Notes: generated by a model not told the origin, from the sequence alone. Shown: positions 20,181 through 31,199, counted from the stretch's first letter. The stretch: 64,000 bases of DNA from Gaeumannomyces sp. JS-464 (GCA_002197995.1 NGZR01000008.1:1116001-1180000), one strand, 5' to 3'. Translations and numbers: made by a program.

Positions 20181-20632
20181 CTTACTCCCCGCTTTCAAAA
20201 ATCAGTTCGATCCTGACGGACAGACACGACATCAGTGCCTCTCGAAGTGGCTCCCCATCCACAAACCGAGCCGCCGCGCCAACAACATCTATACCTGCAG
20301 CAGCTCTCGGGCTTGCTCTTCAACGCAGAATCGACTAATTAGAGTAATCACCAGCCTACAACAGCACCCAATCATCAGCTTATTAGCTATTCAGGAGAGG
20401 CCACACAGGTGTTCCCGCCTGGTCAGAACTCCGTCGAGATCAAGACCGCCAGCATGACGATCTGCGACCCTCTGGTAAGAACTAACAACATCTGTCCCTC
20501 CTAGCCATCTAACTGCACCAGATAGTCACAAGTCTGCTATTGATCACGCTGCTAACTCCCGTCGCCGACCGTTAGGACGTGGGCGGGCTAGATTATGGAT
20601 CTCTAGCCGCCGAGGAACCACATCACACTACC
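20181..20632. other. spacer upstream of the HET gene
   Basis: No gene recognised. Presumably includes the promoter and leader of the HET-ankyrin gene; a splice-like GTAAGAAC...CTAACTGCACCAG occurs at about 20475-20521. Confidence 0.4.
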
Positions 20633-23610
20633 ATGCACTCCTACACCTCTTTGCCGGAGGGTAGTGTGCGACTCCTCCGACTTCTGCCAAGTCCAGACGA
20701 AGATTCCCGCATAGAATGTCAGCTCATCACCTTCTCTATGCTGAGCTCGGGGGGAACTCACCTATACGAGGCCCTATCGTATGTCTGGGGATCTGAGGAC
20801 GACAAACAGCCTATTTACATAGACGGCGACGTGCTATATGTCACGGCAAACCTTCACGTGGCGCTATCACATCTTCGGCATTGCTTCCTGGAAAGGATCC
20901 TATGGGTCGATGCTATTTGTATCAACCAGGATGACAAGGCCGAAAAGGAGCGGCAGGTTCGGTCTATGGCGGAGATCTACGCTAAAGCAAGTCGCGTAAT
21001 TGTTTGGCTTGGAGAAGCATCCGACAATGGCGATCAAGCGCTCGAAGCAATACTTGTGGCTGCCCAAGAGCAGCATGCGAACTCCGCGATCTACGAACCA
21101 AAGCACCAAGCGACCCCTCACAGGATCCCATGAATTCCTCAAACAATAAAGCAAACCAGCGGGCGATCCTGAGGTTGCTCGAACGGCCGTGGTTTCAGCG
21201 CATCTGGGTTAGTCACAGACGACCAAACATGGGTACAAATAACTGACATGTTAGATTTAGGTCCTTCAAGAGATTGCTGCGGCTCGACAGGTCCTGATCA
21301 AATGTGGTTCCACTGAGATCGATGGACATGCATTCTGCTCAGGCATAAGCGCATTGAAGCCCTGCCAGAGTTTCCCAGAACTGAACAGCCTGATCCGTTC
21401 GGTTGCCTATCTCATAATAGGCGCATTCCGTCCCAGACACGAAAATAGGCCGGCCGGCAGATTTTCTCTAAATGTCCGCCCTTTAGGAGAGCTGGTAGAT
21501 ATGTACCACGGCCGCAAGGCTACAGACCGTCGCGACAAGGTTTATGCCCTGCTTGGAATGAGCTCGGATAACCCAGACGCAGCAGGATTGTCGGCCAACT
21601 ACGAGACCGAGACCTTATGGAAAGACGTTTTTCAGAAACTCGTCCGCTTCTGCCTTCCCGATCAAGTGTCCGTTAGCACCTGGAACGAGGTGGAGGTGGC
21701 GGTGGTGAAAGCCAAATGCTGCGTTCTTGGGGAAGTTACCTCGGCCAGCGAGGACGCTACCCGGAATGACCGACAACTCCTGGAGATTACTTGGATGCGT
21801 GCGCCGAGCCATTCCGACAGAAACGGAAAACAAAGCTCTCGTTTCACTCTCCAGGCCTCAGCAAAAACCATCAAAAAAGGGGATATCGTCTGTCTTCTAC
21901 AAGGAGCATCAACGCCTACCATCGTCAGGTTATGCGATGGTTTTTTAACAATCATTATGATTACAGTTCCCGGACAAACGATTTGCCAAAGTGGACAGCT
22001 TCAATAGCAGCTTTTCCAACTGATTTCCTATTTGTTTGGGACTGGGATGAATCTCGAAAGTCGCAGGGTGGAAAAAACTATGGAGACTTTATAAGCAATC
22101 GAGGGGTACCCAAATGTTCAATAACGGAGTGCAAGTGCCAAGATCGTTTGGACGAAGCCACCAGATGGTGGAATTCAGGAGTGCTACTGAACGGAATGGA
22201 ACGATATGCAGAGGCAGCAAAGCATCTCCGCAAGGCCGTGGAGGTCTATGGTACTGGGGCGGCATTGAGAAGTGTGGACAGCGCTTACCCCGGGCACGGG
22301 AGTTGGAAAAACGCGGATGAGCGGGCGTTAAGGATAATGGAGAAGCTTCTCATTGACGATGGAGGCGCTATCATCGAGACAGGATATAAGGAGCACGGCC
22401 ATATGCCGCTGTTATGGGCCGCCAAAGAGGGCTGCGAGGCGTTTACAAGGCTGCTAATCGAAAACGGTGCTAACGTTGAGGCGAAGGATAACGACGGCTG
22501 GACGGCGCTATTTTTGGCTACCGCGAGCAGGCACGAGGCAGTCATCAAGCTGCTGATGGAAACAGGCAAGGCCGACGTTGAGGCGAAAGACGAGGGCGGT
22601 CGGACGGCGCTGTCGCATGCTGCCGGGAAAGGGCACGAGGCCGTTGTTAAGCAGCTGCTCGCTACAGGCAGGGCCGACGCCGAGGCGAAAGACGAGGGCG
22701 GTGGGACGGCGCTGTCGCATGCTGCCAGGAACGGGCACGAGGCCGTTGTTAAGCAGCTGCTCGCTACAGGCAGGGCCGACGCCGAGGCGAAAGACGAGGG
22801 CGGTCGGACGGCGCTGTCGCATGCTGCCGGGAACGGGCACGAGGCCGTCGTCAAGCTGCTGCTCGCTACAGGCAAGGTCGACGTCAATTCGAAGGAAGCT
22901 ATAAGGGGGCGGACGGCGCTGTCACATGCTGCCGGAACGGGCACGAGGCCATTGTCAAGCTGCTGCTCGCTACAGGCAGGGCCGACGCCGAGGCGAAAGA
23001 CGAGGGCGGTGGGACGGCGCTGTCGCGTGCTGCAGGGAACGGACACGAGGCCGTCGTCAAGCTGCTGCTCGCTACAGGCAAGGTCGACGTCAATTCGAAG
23101 GATGACCGGGCGGACGCTGTCGCATGCTGCCTGGAACGGGCACGAGGCCATTGTCAAGCTGCTGCTCGCTACAGGCAAGGTCGACGTCAACTCGAAGGAA
23201 GCTATATGGAAATGGACGGCGCTATTAAATGCCGCGCAATGCGGGTACGAGGGCATCGTCAAGCTGCTGCTCGCTACAGGCAAGGTCGACGTCGATTCGA
23301 AGGAAGCTATATGGGGGCGGACGGCGCTGTCACATGCTGCCGGGAACGGGTACGAGGCCATTGTTAAGCTGCTGCTCACTACAGGCAGCGTCGACGTCGA
23401 TTCCAAGGATGACGACGGGCAGACGGCGCTGTCGCATGCCGCCGAGAACGGTCACAAGGCCGTCGTCAAGCTGCTGCTTGCTACAGGCAAGGTCGACGTC
23501 GACTCGAAAGACCAAAACGAGCAGACGCCGCTGTGGCGTGCCGCCGAGAACGGGCATGAGGCCGTCGCAAGCTGCTACGCGGGCACGCCGCCTTTGCGAA
23601 ACTTTTCGAA
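20633..23610 (+). pseudogene. HET-domain plus ankyrin-repeat protein, multiply frameshifted
   Basis: Start ATG at 20633. The HET domain shows LYEALSYVWGS, ILWVDAICINQDDKAEKERQ and YAKASRVIVWLGEA. An intron at 21208-21260 (GTTAGT, ctgac branch, TTTAG) falls after RIWV, a common site in HET genes. Exon 2 gives DKVYALLGMSSD, TIVRLCDG and SIAAFPTDFLFVWDWDESR, then about 12 ankyrin repeats (99-bp units). One-base-type frame changes occur near 21110, 21970, 22935, 23105 and 23568. Without the last, the frame would close at about 23608 soon after RGHAAFAKLFE. HET proteins trigger incompatibility cell death, and the ankyrin array is the likely recognition module. As given it cannot make a full protein. 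It is either a pseudogene or a gene with sequencing indels. Confidence 0.85.
22445..23575 (+). repeat. tandem 99-bp ankyrin coding repeats, near-identical
   Basis: Units of 33 codons with the core [20 protein letters not shown]. Units from about 22570 to 22870 are almost identical at the DNA level (for example GACGAGGGCGGTCGGACGGC recurs). Later units differ mainly at the [17 protein letters not shown] positions. Such high similarity implies recent unequal crossing-over or gene conversion, as known for fungal NLR and HET repeat genes. Other frames stay open through the array, including a 373-codon antisense frame, which is a by-product of repeat composition. Confidence 0.85.
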
Positions 23611-24581
23611 TAACGACTTTACCACATCCCCACCCACCACCTACTGCCTGCCGTTATTTATATACCTAAAACGTGGTAAATAGAAGGCCCAAGAATGTAA
23701 AGAATGTTGCTAAGCCAATGCTTCTTAAGTGGTGGCAATTACACAGGTACTTTGCTCGATCTATGACGTAGAAAGTATTAGTTTCGGTGGATTAGCTCTC
23801 GCGACCACTCCATCTTAAACGCGACTGCATTTGATCAGAGAACACGTCAGAACGCCTCCCAGACGCGCAGGGATCAACTTTGAGCGCTACTCCGAAAGCG
23901 CGTATCTTCTCCCGTGCACAGTCATTCTGGCGCGCGTCGTCCCGCGAATCGCGACACTTCGCTTCACTCTGCAGGCACTGTGCAGAGCGCCGAGAAACTC
24001 CCCTTCTCCCTCAAGATGTTTGCGGCAGTAATGGCGCAAATCCTGAAGAAAAGGGAACGGAGCGAGTGGGGCAGTGGGGGTGGGGGTGCCCGGTACTGTC
24101 CAGCAGTGATCAGAAAAGGTGCCTCTGCCCTCCCCAGTACTGCCTGCCCCCTTCAGTACAGTCTGCCCTCTGCTGTGCTGCTTCGCTTGGAAAGCCCGAC
24201 GCATCAGAGCATACGCGCGTGCGGACGGCGAGAAGCGCCAAAGACACACCTAGCCGCCCGGTAAGAACCGCGACCGCTAGAGAGGCCCCAACAACGATCC
24301 CTTGCAGCGCTTGTTGGTTGTCGTGGTTGCCACCAGGTCACGCTAGCGCACGGACCCAAAACAAAAACATTGAAACTTACGGCACGATTTACCGTGCAAC
24401 TGGTACCGACAGCACTTGACAGCCTGATACCCGCCTATCTAGCCGCAAAACTGAGCCCCAAGTTTGCTCCACTCAATTCTCGACTACCAACATTGGCCCT
24501 GCTGGAACACTGCCAGCTCTACCATCACCAGCACATCATGCCCGCCTCGAAGCAGCCAGAAGATGGCACACCTAAACCGTA
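23611..24581. other. spacer, no gene recognised
   Basis: Several overlapping frames (for example 23880-24419 plus and 23887-24249 minus) are proline/arginine-rich without motifs. Right part (about 24000-24581) was probably the promoter and leader of the kinase-like gene now separated from it by the Mutator-like element. Confidence 0.4.
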
Positions 24582-24590
24582 CTTCTTTTT

Positions 24591-24642
24591 GAGGCTCTTC
24601 CCGGCCACGCACCCTTTTTGCACTTACACGCACCCCACCCCA
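24591..24642 (+). repeat. left TIR of the Mutator-like element
   Basis: GAGGCTCTTCCCGGCCACGC, continuing CCTTTTTGCACTTACACGC. Reverse complement of the segment at 26073-26123, with AC/GT-type differences at the TTACAC/TCTACAC positions. Confidence 0.9.
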
Positions 24643-26072
24643 CTTTTGGCCCGTGCAACCCCTGTGCGTTCCGGTTTCGCAGCCCACGTAATTTTGCCTG
24701 CAGAATCAACTTCGCGCCATTTTTAATCCATTTTCCAATAACGCCCGCCATGAACGAAATTATCACGATTTCGAGCGACGATGACGACGACGAGGCTGCG
24801 GGTTCGAGTCCTGACGAGGCTGTGCCGGCTTCCGAAGGCCGGCCGGAATCGCCTGCACCCACCCAACGCATTGGGACGGCCTCCCCTGGACTGCTGAGCC
24901 CCCTTTGGAGGTCCTTTCGACCCTTTACCCTACCAGCGACGCGATTAACAACGCTATAGGCGACTATCTCACTGCGGAGGGCATTAAAATAACGGTAATG
25001 CGGTCGCTTAGAGATTCCCAGGGCCTTAAAAGGTCGAGGCTGGGTGCCTTTCCGGCCACGGCCGACCAACTCCCGGTCCCTCCGCCTGCGCACGCAGATT
25101 TCCCAGATCTCTACCTGCAACTACGGCTTTATTATGCAACGGCTCGAGGCTAACGGAGGCCTTTGGAGCGCCAGAATGACCTGTACTACCCACCAAGGCC
25201 ACGGCCCCCTCTTTGCAAACGCCATGGGGCCCTCGTGCGGCAGCAAAGGGACGCCCTTAGGGACAGGCACTGGAGGTTCCTACGCCCTCTTTTTGCAAAT
25301 TCAACGATCCGCACGCGCTCGATACTCGACCTTTGCCGATCCCGATACCCCAACGTGCATTGGAGCCTCTCAGCGTCCCCACAAGCTTATTGCGCTGCAT
25401 AAAGCTCAGCAGCGCGATCCGCAGGCGCCTGGCCTGCAGATCGCCGCCGTTGATAGCTTTTGGCTGCACGCGGGCAACCGCCTCGCGGAGGACCCTTTGT
25501 TGCGGGTTACAAAGCCGGTTGGGGTTAGAAAGGGCCGGCCTCGAGGGACCGGCCCCTCCAGCAACGAGGCGCCGGCGGCAGGGCCTCGCACGCGTACCCG
25601 CACGGGTATAAGGGCCAGCGCAAGGCGGGATTACTCCCAACAAGAATTGGGTGCTTCCCTGCAGGCACGGGACGAGGCTGACGAGGCCGAAGGTCCTGTG
25701 CTTACCCTCGGCACTCCCCTGCCTTTAACACCGGCCGCCCTACCCTCCTCGCCGGCCGCCCTGCTTCTAAGGCTGGCCGGGGGGCCTCCGCGCCCTCCCC
25801 AGCGCCTGCGCCGGCTTCTGACGAGTTTTTTGATCCCTTTGCGAGTCCCTAGGCCCCTTTGTAGCCCTAGATAGACGGCCTCAACGCCGTGCCCCTGCAC
25901 TTTTTTTATGTAATTTGGCGGTTCAATACCGCGTTTTTAATCGTTTATTAATAAATTGCTCGTGGCGATAACTTCTATTTGCTTCCCTCCCGTTGGTTGA
26001 GCCCCTGCCTGCATTGAAGCCCATGTTTATTTATATGGGCGCCCCATAGAAAATTGCATGGCGGCCGATATC

Positions 26073-26123
26073 GGGGTGGGGGTGCGTGTAGATGCAAAAA
26101 GGGTGCGTGGCCGGGAAGAGCCT
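26073..26123 (-). repeat. right TIR of the Mutator-like element
   Basis: GGGTGCGTGTAGATGCAAAA, then GGGTGCGTGGCCGGGAAGAG and CCT(C). Pairs with 24591-24642. Confidence 0.9.
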
Positions 26124-26150
26124 CTTCTTTTTGCCCAGCCCAACGTCTCA

Positions 26151-27101
26151 ATGCCGTGGGGAGGCTGCTCGGAGGAAGCCACGCCAGCCGCCAAGGCCGT
26201 TCCATACGGACAAGCCCATGAGAGGTCCAGCCCGCTACTCCTGGAAGGACCTGCGGCAGCCCATGCTTCGAAAGCAACGTTCGACCTAAAGGACATCCGG
26301 TGGCTAGAGCATCTGGGCGGTGGCATGGACGGCTACTGCTGGAAGGTCGCGTTCGGTGACCAAGGCCCCTTCGCTCTGAAAATGGTATACCGCCGCTCGT
26401 TTCCTTCCTTTTCACCCGCTCTGAATGTTTAATTGCTGATTTTTTTCCGACTGTCGCGGCAGTTCTGGGACGACAAGCGTCCCGACGAGCCATTTTACTG
26501 GGCTCCCCAACGCGAGTGCCAGAACGCTGCCGTCCTGCAGATGGTGGAAGCATCGCTGAACGAATGTGGTAGGGTCCGGCTGTTCGACGACACGAACACT
26601 AGGTCCAAGGCTATCGACAACCTTTATGCGTTTTCCAAGGAAGGCCGCGAGAAGCCACGCATTCCGGACGACATTGGTATCACCATCGAACAGCTCTGGA
26701 TGCACAAAACAAGGAAATGCTTTGGCTGGCTGAAACTAACCAGAGACAGCTTTGGACCATGGAAGAACCTGCCCCCGACTTGAAGGGTCGGGAAGCGGCG
26801 TCGCCTGCCTCCGCAGCCAGGTCGGGAGTACTTCGCCATAGTGTACGAGTTCATTGAGGAAGACGAGCTTGACAACGAGGGCTCTGCGAAGCACAAAGAA
26901 GCGAATCGCCGCAGGATCGAGTTATCCATGGACTTTCTGTGGAATCTCGGGTTTGAGTTTGCCTGTACCCTGTTCCTGGACAATTGGAAAAACGGCATGC
27001 TGGTTGATCTTTCGGACATTGTTTTCCCATTCGCGCGAGGAAGTCACAATCGCTATCGCAGGAGGGGAAATGCCGATGCCCTGGACAGGCGGCCGAAGTG
27101 A
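26151..27101 (+). pseudogene. kinase-like (FTA2-type) protein with one nonsense codon
   Basis: Exons 26151-26384 and 26463-27101. The intron (78 bp; GTATAC, gctgat, CAG) joins in phase as FALKM-FWDDKRPDEP. The protein has a degenerate protein-kinase N-lobe: DLKDIRWLEHLGGGMDGYCW, KVAFGDQGPFALK (a VAIK-like Lys), then RECQNAAVLQMVEASL. It continues CFGWLKLTRDSFGP, EYFAIVYEFIEEDELDNEG and GMLVDLSDIVFPFARG. This pattern fits fungal proteins annotated as kinetochore Sim4 subunit FTA2-like. A TGA at 26781-26783 interrupts an otherwise continuous frame (CGA-to-TGA would explain it). The start ATG lies 27 bases right of the Mutator-like element, so the native promoter is about 1.5 kb away. The true start could be further left, but a TAA blocks that frame before the insertion site. 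Confidence 0.7.
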
Positions 27102-27511
27102 AGCTACGATATTTGGGCGACCTGGCTCCCTAGACTCTGAGTGGCCCACGTAGGCTCTCTTTACGCCCAGGCAAACGAAAGGATCCATTTCGAAAATTCT
27201 CTCGCCGCATGGAAGCAATCGGTTTTCAAAAACAGTATAGAAACACTAAAAAGCCTAAATAGCATTAAAAACGCCCTATTTTTCGAAAATCCCTAGTTTA
27301 CAACTGCTTTTCTTGCTGGAGGGGAGTGGTAAAGTAAAAAAGACTGGCAAATACTCATGACCAAATAGCAACTCCGCATCCACCGACGTATGCACTCCCA
27401 CTTTGATTATCCAGCCACCGACGCTTGATTGTAAACATGTTTTTTTTTTTTTTTTTTTTTTCAGCAAGCTCATCGTGCCGAGAAAGTGCCCATACATTTC
27501 ACTTTTATCGT
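27102..27511. other. spacer with a T run of about 22
   Basis: No gene. A T run at 27440-27461 precedes CAGCAAG. This may be the 3' flank of the cysteine-rich gene on the minus strand. Confidence 0.4.
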
Positions 27512-28109
27512 TTAACAGATGCAGTAGGGGAGCATGTTATTTCCGGGCTGGCAGCAGTCGGGACCGCCGCAGATCGCGCTAATTTGCCAGGTGTGGGTGA
27601 TATCGCAAACCATGGCCGAGCTTAACCCGGTGTTAGGGTCTTTAATCCCGCATGTCCAATCCCCATAGTTTTTGTAAGGCGCGTGTCACACGGAGGTGGT
27701 CACGTGGATGGGATTGGGCCGATCGCCCGCAAGGAATTGGTGCCCAATACAGAGTGAGGCGACCAATGGGGCCGAGGCCGGAGAAGATGCTCCGGACACT
27801 CGGGCACCGCACGGACCACGAAGTCCCTCTATTTATTCCCTTCATCCCTCTTGATTCTCCTCAGCAGATTCTGGCTCCTTAAGCATCTCTTGAGGCCCTG
27901 AAAGATTATTAGCTTTCATGAAGTAATACAATCTCTTCCAAGCCGACATTGTCCCCTTGTTACAGCGCGGCCGGTGCCTGGCTGGCCGCGACCGTGGCGC
28001 CGGTGACGGCGGCAGCGGTTACCGCGGTGGCCGACCCAGAGTCCTGGAGGGCTACGGCGTGGACCGTGGTGGCGGAAAAAAAGGTGACATAAATAGCGGA
28101 AAAACGCAT
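27512..28109 (-). pseudogene. small cysteine-rich secreted protein split by a solo LTR
   Basis: On the minus strand the first part starts at ATG 28109: MRFSAIYVTFFSATTVHA is a good signal peptide, followed by an Ala/Thr-rich stretch up to the target site at 27969. The second part lies beyond the LTR, from 27683 down to the TAA at 27512-27514. It holds seven cysteines in about 50 residues, including the pattern C-x3-4-CC...C-x-C, and ends Tyr-Cys-Ile-Cys. The two parts are not in the same frame across the target site, so there was also an indel or an unseen intron. Size, signal peptide and cysteines are those of effector-type secreted proteins, but no family or function is recognised. As it stands it is broken. 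Confidence 0.6.
27684..27964 (-). repeat. solo LTR, family 1, with perfect 5-bp target duplication
   Basis: 281 bp; on the minus strand it runs TGTAACAAGGGGACAATG to CACCTCCGTGTGACA. GCGCG flanks both sides (27679-27683 and 27965-27969), a perfect target duplication. Markers GCTAATAATCTTTCAGGG and CTCAAGAGATGCTT match the other family 1 copies. It is the least mutated of them. No internal retroelement sequence is attached. Confidence 0.9.
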
Positions 28110-28261
28110 GGTTGCTGCTGGATCGGGGGCGGTCGAAATTAAAGTGGTGATTGGAATGCCTCTTATATGTAGCAAAATTTGCAAAGTAGCCGGAATTGGC
28201 CCCAATGTCTCTGGCGCACAGAGCACATAAAGGGCACTTTTGCTGTAAATACATAGCTAAC
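28110..28261. other. short spacer, presumed promoter of the secreted-protein gene
   Basis: On the minus strand this lies upstream of ATG 28109. Contains an ACATATAAGAGG TATA-like element at about 28162-28173 (minus). It is then cut by the pogo copy. Confidence 0.3.
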
Positions 28262-29789
28262 ACATATCGCGACGGCCGCTCGACTTTGGGGTATACCGAG
28301 GTTTACCCTCCGGCACCGCCTTGAGGGCGCCCTACCTATCCAACAGTCACAAAAACCCTATCAGCGCATAGCCCCGGAGCAGGAGAAGCGTTTAGCTGAC
28401 TGGATTTTATTACAGGCCTCCTTAGGGCTCCCACCAACGCATGCAGAAGTCCGGTTTTTAGCACAAGAGATCCTCCGGCAAAGGGGTACCTCCCAGCCCC
28501 TCGGGAAGCACTGGATCCGTGGCTTTTTGGGCCGATATCCGGAGATCCGTACCGGAAGAGGCCGGCGTATAAAGTCTGCACGCATTAAAGGGGCTACTAT
28601 TGCAACAATAAAACAGCGGTGGGAACGCCTGCAGATACCGGAGGTGGCCGGGATTAAGCCGGAAAATACGTACAACGCCGACGAGGGGGGCCTACAGGAG
28701 GGTAAAACGGGTAACGGGCTCGTTTTAGGCCTCGCGGAGGCCCGGCTTTTCCGGAGGATTTAAACCAATATAAAGGCTGGGAATTTACCGTAACAGATAG
28801 TGGGTGGACTACGGATCGCACGGCCGTCGAATGGCTCCAAAAAGTCTTCGTCCCTCGCACCCGGCCCCCTACCCCTGAACCCTGGCTTTTAATATTGGAT
28901 GGCCACGGATCGCATATAACCAAAAAAAAATTTTTTACTTGCAAAACGACGTTTGTTTGCTTTATTTACCCTCTTATACCTCGCACGTACTGCAGCCTCT
29001 CGATCTATCCGTCTTCAGCCCTTTCAAGCACGCCTACCGCCAAAAAAAAAAATAGGGGCCCAAGCTCTATTTACCTGCTCAACAGTGGTAGGAAAACGCC
29101 AATTTTTGGAAAGCTATGCCTACGCACGAACAAAAACCTTTACCCCCTATATAATTAAATCAGGGTGGAGGGCAGCCGGGTTGTGGCCCCGGAATATAGG
29201 CAAACCCTTAACAAGCCGCTTTATACTCGAAAATACCAATCAAGACAGCCGACGAGCCGGAATTTAACAATCTGCAGAGGATAACAAGGCCAAACAACGT
29301 TCAGCGGTCCCTATCCAGATGTCCCAAGTGCTTTGGGAAACTCCCAAGCAGTCGAGAGAGTTGGCCACCCAAATCAGCACTTTCAAGGTCAGGATTTCTA
29401 CAAGCCCCACGGCCCGGCTTTTCCTCCGGAAGGTCCAAAAAGGCTACGGAATGCGTGAATTCGAGTTGGCTGGGGCCTATCAAAAAATTAGGCAGTTGGA
29501 GGCCGAATTGGAGGCACAGCGGCCTCGCAAAAAAAAGGAAGGTAGCCCCGGATCCCAACGAGACCTTCGTGGATATCCGCCACGTTGCAAAAACAAGGGG
29601 TAACGTTGAGGAGGTAACGGATAGTGCGTCTGAAAGAGCGGAAAATTCTGATCAGGAATCAGCTTTATCCTGCATCGAGGTTGCTTGAATAGAGGTAGAA
29701 ATTTGCAGTTGAATCTAGTAGGTTTGGTGTTGATCGGATCACGGGCTATGCGGCCAACAGGGGGGTGGCCGAGAGGGGGTGCACTGACT
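28262..29789 (+). mobile_element. pogo family 1 copy, 5'-truncated and decayed
   Basis: Starts inside the psq HTH (IATAARLWGIPRFTLRHRLE near 28266-28325). It follows the 35689-37525 copy through the CENP-B HTH (EKRLADWILLQASLGLPP), the TDSGWTTDRTAVEWLQ block near 28795-28840, and LLILDGHGSHIT near 28888-28922. It continues to the C-terminal coiled region ELEAQRPRKK. Many indels and stops are present. It ends GGGGGTGCACTGACT at 29789 next to TA, the family's terminal repeat. The first 220 or so bases are missing at the left edge. Confidence 0.8.
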
Positions 29790-29813
29790 TACCGTATCGA
29801 GCAGCTTCACGTT

Positions 29814-30501
29814 CTAACCTGCGTCTTCAATCCCCTCAGTCTTCTTATCCCTACCACCTTCAGCCCCTGGACTTCCAATATCTCGGTCCGGTTCAGAGGG
29901 CCCAGTTAAATCATTGAGCTTCTCGCAGATCTCTCGAAATTTCCCGACCAGGTAGTGCGGTATGATGATCAGGCATTTGATAAACACCTTGCCTTCTCGC
30001 CAGGACGGCGTCCCAAGCTCGCACTCGGGCCATCCATTTTGGGAGGCGAAGGAGGCGTACTCCTCAAGAGCCGTAGCACGGGCTGTGAAGGAGACACCCA
30101 TCTTATGTTCAACGAGCGTAGGCCGTGTTCGGGTATAGCCGAAAACTTCAAGGTTTCCGATGGTTTGTCCAGCACCTTGTTTCCAACCAGACGTCGAACC
30201 GCCTCCGATGCGGCGGCGTTTGTCTGCGGCGATGAGTTGCTGACCATGAGCATTTAGCAGAGTCCAAGAGTTACGTACTGGTGGGGCCAGGGTCCCCCCT
30301 TCCTCTCTTTGTTGCCGTGGTCAAAGGAGTGCCAGGTGCTCCCAGGACCGATGCTTGGGTAAGGGCCGATACCGCAAGTTCATCCCCGTCCATGAATGAC
30401 TGCCCGAATACCCCGTCTGGTAGCGGCAATGTGGCAACTGGTTGGCTTTCCGGCATATATTCCGACACGCGCTCAGGTGTGTTTGGGGCGGTTGAGCCCA
30501 T
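29814..30501 (-). CDS. hypothetical protein, exon structure unresolved
   Basis: Minus strand. A first exon starts ATG at 30501 (MGSTAPNTPERVSEYMPESQ) and is Ser/Thr/Pro-rich. A donor GTACGT or GTAACT near 30275 and an acceptor GGTCAG near 30231 are possible. The downstream frame reads TIGNLEVFGYTRTRPTLVEH, then KMGVSFTARATALEEYASF and GKVFIKCLIIIPHYLVGKF. It closes at 29814 after a charged Gly/Glu/Lys tail. The phases of the two candidate exons do not join cleanly, so there may be an indel. The second part looks like real coding sequence, but I do not recognise a family. Confidence 0.4.
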
Positions 30502-31199
30502 TTTGGCGGAGGGAGTGGTGCCTGGGGTGCGCGAAATTCAGAAGACTTATGAGGTGAGAATTGGAGGCGACAGGGACTTCTGGAGGCTTACCCTGGCTCT
30601 ATATAGGAGTCTGGAGCACGCTGAGGGAGCCTCAGCCAGTTCGCGGCCCGGGCTGACCGATGTTCGCCTGCCTGGCGGGACATCGCGAGGCGTCCCCAGA
30701 TGGCTGATGGTACGCAGAGCGGCTGTGGTGACGCATTGCGTCTATTTACAGATGGAGGCACAATGACGGCCCTCGATGATCCAGAACAGGCAGAGATGGT
30801 CAGGCTTGAGCTGCCGGTCCGTCAATCCCTCGTATCCATTCGCCCCCGAGGCTGACCCACGCTTGAAACTTCCTACGGGATGGTAGTTAAGCACGGCTTG
30901 TCACGCACGAACATACGGATGGGCCGTCCTGGGCTTGGTTCACATGGGAGCCACGGACCTCGGGAATGGTGATTCCACCCCCGGCTGCTGAACAGGTGGC
31001 CCCGCCACATGATGTTCCCTTCATCCTGCTATCCCTAGATGATCATGCAGCAAGTTGAATCTGCCTTGACGTCTGGCGGCATCTCCGGGACCCTGGGTTC
31101 CGCTTGGCTGCCTCACGGTCAACGGGCCGACACTTGGAGGCTGTTTGGCAGTAAATTTTTTCAAGTTTTTTTAGCACCCTACCGGTTTTTGGCTTCAAA
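30502..31199. other. spacer, no gene recognised
   Basis: A 161-codon plus frame (30281-30766) overlaps the minus gene and has no motif. Nothing else stands out. Confidence 0.4.

Larger units (their letters stand above)
24591..26123 (+). mobile_element. Mutator-like element, internally deleted, with TIRs and TSD
   Basis: The ends are long inverted repeats: left GAGGCTCTTCCCGGCCACGC from 24591, right the same in reverse complement ending at 26123/26124. They match for about 50 bp with two or three differences. CTTCTTTTT flanks both sides (24582-24590 and 26124-26132), a 9-bp (or, with symmetric ends, 8-bp) target duplication typical of MULEs. Inside, a plus-strand gene starts MNEIITISSDDDDDEAAG at 24750. 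Its FAR1-like DNA-binding part (AIGDYLTAEGIKITVMRSLR; EANGGLWSARMT with HGPLF) is broken by frameshifts. The catalytic DDE core is missing. A C-terminal piece follows (IAAVDSFWLHAGNRLAEDPL, KGRPRG). At 1.5 kb it is a non-autonomous deletion derivative. Confidence 0.85.

Noticed and set aside
22285..23406. 373-codon antisense frame as a gene
   Set aside because: It is the exact antisense of the ankyrin array, with repeat-derived composition and no independent motif.
24795..24812. GGTTCGAGTCC, a tRNA B-box-like sequence
   Set aside because: No A box or cloverleaf can be folded around it, and it lies in the coding start of the Mutator-like transposase.
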